Below, piece after piece: positions 60,049-64,000 of a stretch of DNA of 64,000 nucleotides. The notes under the pieces were generated by a model. The model did no database searches. It was given only the letters and a program-made list of their open reading frames with translations, and was not told the DNA's origin. The stretch is from Bacteroidota bacterium. Its GTDB lineage: Bacteria; Bacteroidota; Bacteroidia; Flavobacteriales_E; Vicingaceae. Position 1 is the first letter of the stretch; every line of letters begins with the position of its first letter. Location of the stretch: the NCBI GenBank assembly GCA_013112545.1, contig JABFGJ010000002.1, forward strand, positions 248,001 to 312,000, given 5' to 3'. The position numbers and the translations under genes were made by a program.

Positions 60049-62043
60049 TTGAAGAATCAAATATATCATATCTTAAAAAGTAGCATGGCTGTCATGCTAC
60101 TTTTTGTATTTACAATTTCTGTAGCTCAGGAAGAGGATTGGGGGTGCAGCAAACCAAACAAAAAGGCAAAGAAAGAGTTTGATAAAGCCTATCAATTGCA
60201 TTTTAAGGGTTCAGCATCATATAAATTTTTGATTGATGCAGTTAATATAGATCCCGAATTTGTTGAAGCTTTATCGGCATTAGCATACATCAATAGTCAA
60301 AGAGACCAGAATAATGTGGAGTTTAAAAACAGGGCAATTTCATATTATGAAAAAACTCGAAATGCTTGTGCAGCATATCGGAACTATGAAGCGAGTTTTT
60401 ATTTGGCTAAAGTATATTACGAACAAAAGAAATACGATGCTTGTGAATCTATGCTTCAAGAATATATAGCTAATGCCAAAACCATTAGAGGAAATAAAAT
60501 TCAAGAAGCAAAAGAATTGAAAGAGCAAATAGATCAATATCAAAAATTGTTTGAAAATAAAATGCCATTCAATCCTAAGAAAGTGGAAGGTGCTTCTACT
60601 AGCTTCGATGAGTATTTGCCAATGCTTTCGCCAGACAATCAATATTTATTTTTCACTCGAAAAGCTGAAGTTGACTCTAGGTCTGTGATGGGAACACAAG
60701 AAAAGGAACTTTTTATACAAAGTAGAAGACAATATAATGGAAAGTATTCAGAGGGAATTCCAATGCCAACGCCGTTTAATCAGGGAGCTTATCAGGGTGG
60801 AGCCAGCATTTCGATAGACAACCGCTTGTTGTTTATAACCATAGTTGATCAAGTGGTAACGAGAGATGGGCGTGGTTTTTCGAATGGCGACATTTATTAT
60901 TCAGAATTTGAAGGAGGCAAATGGGGCATGTTAAAAAGCATTGGCGATCATATTAATGGCAGGTTTACTTGGGAAGGACAACCTTCAATTTCGGCAGATA
61001 ACAAAACCCTATATTTTGCTAGTGCAAGAGGTGAAGATAATTTTGGTGGAATGGACTTATATAAAACAGAGCGTCAGACCGATGGTTCTTGGGGGCCTCC
61101 AATAAATCTAGGACCTAAGATAAATACGAAAGGCAATGAAAAGTCTCCTTTCATGCACTCTGATTCTTATACCTTGTATTTTTCTTCAGACGGCCATCCA
61201 GGTGTTGGCGGGCAAGATATCTTTTTTGCAAGAACCAATAAGTTTGGGACTTTTGAAGCTCCTGTAAATCTAGGGGTTCCAATAAACACCGAAGAGGACG
61301 AGCATGGATTTATGGTAAGTACCGATGGTCATTATGGTTATTTTTCTTCAAACATGGGAGAGAAAGGTTTAGATATTTTTTACTTTGAATTGCCAGAAGA
61401 ATTTAGGCCAAAAGAAATTGTGTTTTTAAAAGGTAGTATTGCCAGTAAAGACCCAAACGCCGCAAAAGGTATGTCTATAGAGCTGAAAAATACAACTACC
61501 AATGAAGTGGTACAAGGAGTTGTTGATGAAGAAAATGGAGAATATGTTGCAGTAATTTCAGCAACTGAAGAGCAAGACGTCATGATGATGGCTAAGAAAA
61601 ATGGCTATGCTTTTACAAGTCAATACATAAAGTCAAAAAAGGATGTTGTGGGGAAACCAATGCGTACAGAACCTGTTGCATTTAATCCGATAGAAGAAGG
61701 TGAAACCTATGAAATTAACAACATCAATTTTGAAACCGACTCCTATGAATTAAATGAACAAGTAATAAATATATTAAGTGAATTCATTGTTTTTCTTCAA
61801 GAAAACCCTTCGATTAAAATCGCAATTAATGGACATACGGATAATGTTGGAGATCCAAAATCGAATCTAGACTTATCGACAAATCGTGCCAATGCGGTAA
61901 AGAATTTTTTAATTCTCGAAGGTATTTCTCCAGCTCGATTAAGTGCTAAAGGCTATGGTGAATCTAGTCCTATATCTTCGAATAGCACCGCAGAAGGAAG
62001 GGCAAAAAATAGACGTACTGAATTTGTAATTCTCTCAAAATAA
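60049..62043 (+). CDS. OmpA-family protein with TPR and PD40 repeats
   Basis: The start used is TTG at 60049, which gives a signal peptide with a basic N-terminus and lies behind GAGGAG; an ATG at 60085 is the alternative. The 664 residues hold an N-terminal TPR part (about 35-165), a beta-propeller of PD40/WD40-like repeats (NQYLFFTRK, KTLYFASARG, YTLYFSSDGHPGVGGQDIFF), a carboxypeptidase-like beta domain (about 465-525) and a C-terminal OmpA domain (ININGHTDN-type IAINGHTDNVGD, NRANAVKNFL, NRRTEFVI) that binds peptidoglycan. Proteins like this resemble the PorE component of T9SS. Confidence 0.85.
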   Translation: MKNQIYHILKSSMAVMLLFVFTISVAQEEDWGCSKPNKKAKKEFDKAYQLHFKGSASYKFLIDAVNIDPEFVEALSALAYINSQRDQNNVEFKNRAISYYEKTRNACAAYRNYEASFYLAKVYYEQKKYDACESMLQEYIANAKTIRGNKIQEAKELKEQIDQYQKLFENKMPFNPKKVEGASTSFDEYLPMLSPDNQYLFFTRKAEVDSRSVMGTQEKELFIQSRRQYNGKYSEGIPMPTPFNQGAYQGGASISIDNRLLFITIVDQVVTRDGRGFSNGDIYYSEFEGGKWGMLKSIGDHINGRFTWEGQPSISADNKTLYFASARGEDNFGGMDLYKTERQTDGSWGPPINLGPKINTKGNEKSPFMHSDSYTLYFSSDGHPGVGGQDIFFARTNKFGTFEAPVNLGVPINTEEDEHGFMVSTDGHYGYFSSNMGEKGLDIFYFELPEEFRPKEIVFLKGSIASKDPNAAKGMSIELKNTTTNEVVQGVVDEENGEYVAVISATEEQDVMMMAKKNGYAFTSQYIKSKKDVVGKPMRTEPVAFNPIEEGETYEINNINFETDSYELNEQVINILSEFIVFLQENPSIKIAINGHTDNVGDPKSNLDLSTNRANAVKNFLILEGISPARLSAKGYGESSPISSNSTAEGRAKNRRTEFVILSK

Positions 62044-62072
62044 CAAACCTGCATTTATTTTTAAAATTTAAA

Positions 62073-62080
62073 TATATTTG
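62073..62080 (+). promoter_or_regulatory. -7 element for the DUF4920 lipoprotein gene
   Basis: TATATTTG fits TANNTTTG, 14 bases before the start codon at 62095. Confidence 0.6.
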
Positions 62081-62094
62081 CAAAAATTTATAAA

Positions 62095-62622
62095 ATGAAA
62101 AAAAGCTATTTATTAATCGCAATTGCAGGATTTACATTTTCTTGCAGTCAACCTGCTAAAGAAGTTGAGGCAGAGCCTGTTGAAGAAATACAAGAACAAG
62201 TTGAAGCTACTGTGGAGATGGCAGCTGAAGGAGATAGCACTCACTTTGGTGCCTTAATCAATGATGAAGGTGCTGTATCTACAGATGAGTTTTTAGCCAT
62301 GATGGAAGGTAAAGACTCTTTAGAAATAAAATTAGCGGCTGTTGCAACAGAAGTTTGTCAAAAGAAAGGCTGCTGGATGAAGGTTGAAACTGCTGAGGGT
62401 GAAACCATGAGAATTAGATTTAAGGATTATGGCTTTTTTGTACCAAAAGACCTTGCTGGAAAAGAGGTTGTATTTAGCGGAAAAGCTTATAAAGAAACTG
62501 TATCTGTAGAAGATTTAAAACATTATGCTGAAGATGGCGGTGAGTCAGAAGAAGAAATTGCAGCGATTACAGAGCCTGAAACAAGCATTACCTTTATGGC
62601 TGACGGTGTTTTGATTAGATAA
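62095..62622 (+). CDS. DUF4920 lipoprotein
   Basis: The 175-residue protein has a lipoprotein signal ending GFTFSC, an acidic linker, and the DUF4920 domain (CQKKGCWMKVETAEGETMRI, RFKDYGFFVPKDLAGKEVVF, FSGKAYKE). The CxxxxC pair could bind metal or form a disulfide. Function unknown. It has its own promoter and terminator. Confidence 0.87.
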   Translation: MKKSYLLIAIAGFTFSCSQPAKEVEAEPVEEIQEQVEATVEMAAEGDSTHFGALINDEGAVSTDEFLAMMEGKDSLEIKLAAVATEVCQKKGCWMKVETAEGETMRIRFKDYGFFVPKDLAGKEVVFSGKAYKETVSVEDLKHYAEDGGESEEEIAAITEPETSITFMADGVLIR

Positions 62623-62643
62623 AACACCATCATAAAAGAATTG

Positions 62644-62673
62644 AAAACCTCGAGTATTGCTCGGGGTTTTTTT
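62644..62673 (+). terminator. Terminator after the DUF4920 gene
   Basis: The stem AAAACCTCGAG / CTCGGGGTTTT (one G-T pair) has loop TATTG and a T run. It also lies at the 3' end of the convergent glycosyltransferase gene. Confidence 0.8.
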
Positions 62674-63721
62674 ATACCATTTTTTGATAAAGTGCTATGT
62701 ACCTTGATATGCATTTTTCCCAATTAAACCCTTGGGCATAGTTCTTCGTCTCTTTTGAAAAATTGGGATTTTTTTCAACTTCCTTCAATTTAGTTTGAAT
62801 CAATTCTGCCATTTTTTCGGCTTCAAAACTTTCAAAATAAAACGCTTGTTTGCCACCAATCTCTGGCAGTGAGGTTTCTTGACTAAGAAAAACAGGTTTG
62901 CCCGCCATCATGGCTTCTATAGGAGGTATTCCAAAACCTTCGGCTAATGATGGAAACAAAAAGGCTTCACAATTAGCATATAGGCTGAGTTTTTCAGTTT
63001 CACTTACTTTACCTAGCAAATGAACCCGACTTTCTAAATGATGCCGCTTAATCTCTTTTTTTACAAATTCGCCATAAGCTGTTTCGTGATTTCCTGCAAG
63101 CACCAATTGAGTTTCTGGAAAGAAGTTTAAAACTGGAATTAGGCTGTGGAAATTCTTTTTAAAGTTGAAAATTCCGATCGAAAAGAAGTATTTCTTTCCA
63201 TTAAGAAAAGCAGGTTTATTGAGAACTTGGTCAAAATTGGCTTCAACTCCATTATAAATAACTTCAATTTTTTTATTTCCTAAATCAAAATTTTGCTCAA
63301 CCATTGTTTTGGTGAATTTTGAAATACAAGTTATTGCATCAGCTCTCCGAATATTTTTTTGCAAGCGATTGCGATATTTTGTTTTCTTAATATCATTTTT
63401 CTCAATTAAAAAATTAAGGTCGTGAATGGTCAGTATTTGTTTGCAGTTTTTAGGTGGTAGATGCGAGGGAAACTGATGCAAGCTATGCCATAAATCAAAC
63501 TTGTTAGGATAGTTTGATATAAATCTCCTAAGAGTATTGGCCTTGTGAAACTGAAAATTATCAGCGTTTAAATCAAATTCAGCGGATTGTTTATACAGTA
63601 AATGGATAGAAATATCCTGTGGATTTCGCTCTAAAATTGCTTTGGCAAAATTCAAGGAAAATTGACCTAATCCTGAATAAAGATTATTCGTTTTGTATAT
63701 GTCAATGAGGATATTTCTCAT
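62672..63721 (-). CDS. Glycosyltransferase family 4 protein
   Basis: The 349-residue GT-B-fold enzyme uses a nucleotide sugar. The C-terminal domain has FPSLAEGFGIPPIEAMMAGK with the E-x7-E motif, and SIGIFNFKKNFHSLIPVL before it. The N-terminal domain begins LIDIYKTNNLYSGLGQFSLN. It probably builds a surface polysaccharide or lipopolysaccharide part. The next gene upstream (window edge) is on the same strand, 25 bases away. Confidence 0.88.
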   Translation of the reverse strand: MRNILIDIYKTNNLYSGLGQFSLNFAKAILERNPQDISIHLLYKQSAEFDLNADNFQFHKANTLRRFISNYPNKFDLWHSLHQFPSHLPPKNCKQILTIHDLNFLIEKNDIKKTKYRNRLQKNIRRADAITCISKFTKTMVEQNFDLGNKKIEVIYNGVEANFDQVLNKPAFLNGKKYFFSIGIFNFKKNFHSLIPVLNFFPETQLVLAGNHETAYGEFVKKEIKRHHLESRVHLLGKVSETEKLSLYANCEAFLFPSLAEGFGIPPIEAMMAGKPVFLSQETSLPEIGGKQAFYFESFEAEKMAELIQTKLKEVEKNPNFSKETKNYAQGFNWEKCISRYIALYQKMV

Positions 63722-63746
63722 GCTGATTATAAGAATCTAAATTAAA

Positions 63747-64000
63747 TCATTTATCTGTTGTTGCTTCTTCAAAGAGCAAGTTATTCTTCAACAGGTATTG
63801 ATATACCTGCAAGTTGGCTTTGCCATAATTTTCCATTTCTTGCACTTTTTCTTTTTGCTCATTTGCGTAGTTTGTTTTGTCAAGCTTTGCATAGTTAAAA
63901 AGTAAAGGCTCTGAATTTTTTTCTTGCCTTAAAATCAGGAGCATGCTGGTATCTAATACACCTAACTTATCGTCGCCATTGATAAAAATATAAGGGCGCT
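63747..64000 (-). CDS. C-terminal part of an unrecognised protein, 5' end outside window
   Basis: The frame is open from the window edge through RPYIFINGDDKLGVLDTS and on to the stop at 63747, so about 83 C-terminal residues are seen. The end is helical and charged. No family recognised from this piece. It is co-directional with, and 25 bases upstream of, the glycosyltransferase gene, so it may belong to the same surface-polysaccharide operon. Confidence 0.6.
   Translation of the reverse strand, partial: RPYIFINGDDKLGVLDTSMLLILRQEKNSEPLLFNYAKLDKTNYANEQKEKVQEMENYGKANLQVYQYLLKNNLLFEEATTDK

Overview
The window looks like a chromosomal segment of a free-living, low-GC member of the Bacteroidota, probably class Flavobacteriia. 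The evidence is seen directly: secreted proteins with type IX secretion (T9SS) C-terminal sorting domains, promoters with the Bacteroidota TANNTTTG -7 element, LytS/LytTR and TPR-histidine-kinase regulators, ExbB/ExbD/TonB energisation genes, and many DUF families typical of the phylum. No species is assigned.

Layout. 1-5.8 kb: an edge-truncated glutamate-type dehydrogenase, NhaD antiporter, exbB-exbD-tonB and folC. 5.8-6.2 kb: two valine tRNA genes with odd hairpin repeats between them. 6.4-11.1 kb: one very large T9SS-secreted protein. 11.2-26 kb: an accessory island. It holds a yefM-yoeB toxin-antitoxin pair, collapsed remnants of a recombinase element, polymorphic-toxin fragments each followed by a candidate immunity lipoprotein, a long non-coding stretch, and an intact element made of an AAA-type ATPase, two unlike tyrosine recombinases and a divergent XRE regulator. 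26-33 kb: ordinary genes (peptidoglycan transglycosylase, a LytS/LytTR two-component system, a SiaC-like phosphoprotein, OmpH and several DUF proteins). 33-35.2 kb: a decaying islet with a YhcG-type nuclease broken at codon 4 and a wrecked KilA-N gene. 35.2-49.2 kb: a uracil-DNA glycosylase-like protein, an M1 peptidase, a TPR histidine kinase with NarL-type regulator, a rhodanese, lipoproteins, a second T9SS protein and a membrane patatin. 49.2-53.3 kb: histidine-degradation genes ftcD, hutG and hutI, with a seven-copy degenerate repeat between ftcD and hutG. 53.3-64 kb: an AAA ATPase, aroC, a dicarboxylate symporter, an AsmA-like protein, an OmpA-family protein, a DUF4920 lipoprotein and a glycosyltransferase.

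The most interesting region is 11.2-26 kb. The intact element reads, leftwards, ATPase -> canonical tyrosine recombinase -> second recombinase that has lost two catalytic residues, with an XRE gene and a small gene pointing the other way. About 6 kb to the left, two copies of the last ~18 codons of the second recombinase and two C-terminal XRE tails occur in the same relative order and orientation, separated only by GC-richer repeats. I read this as one or more collapsed copies of the same element. The gene groups next to the recombinase ends differ (yefM-yoeB in one case, ORF6N plus an unknown protein in the other), yet both finish at their stop codons in the same 45-bp sequence (39 of 45 identical by eye). 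This suggests an exchangeable cargo bay with a shared boundary. Palindromic repeats sit at the 5' edges of several truncated genes, in one case inside the reading frame of a toxin fragment, and the tail of a REP-associated (RAYT/Y1) transposase lies beside that copy. All of this was read by eye without searches or alignment software.
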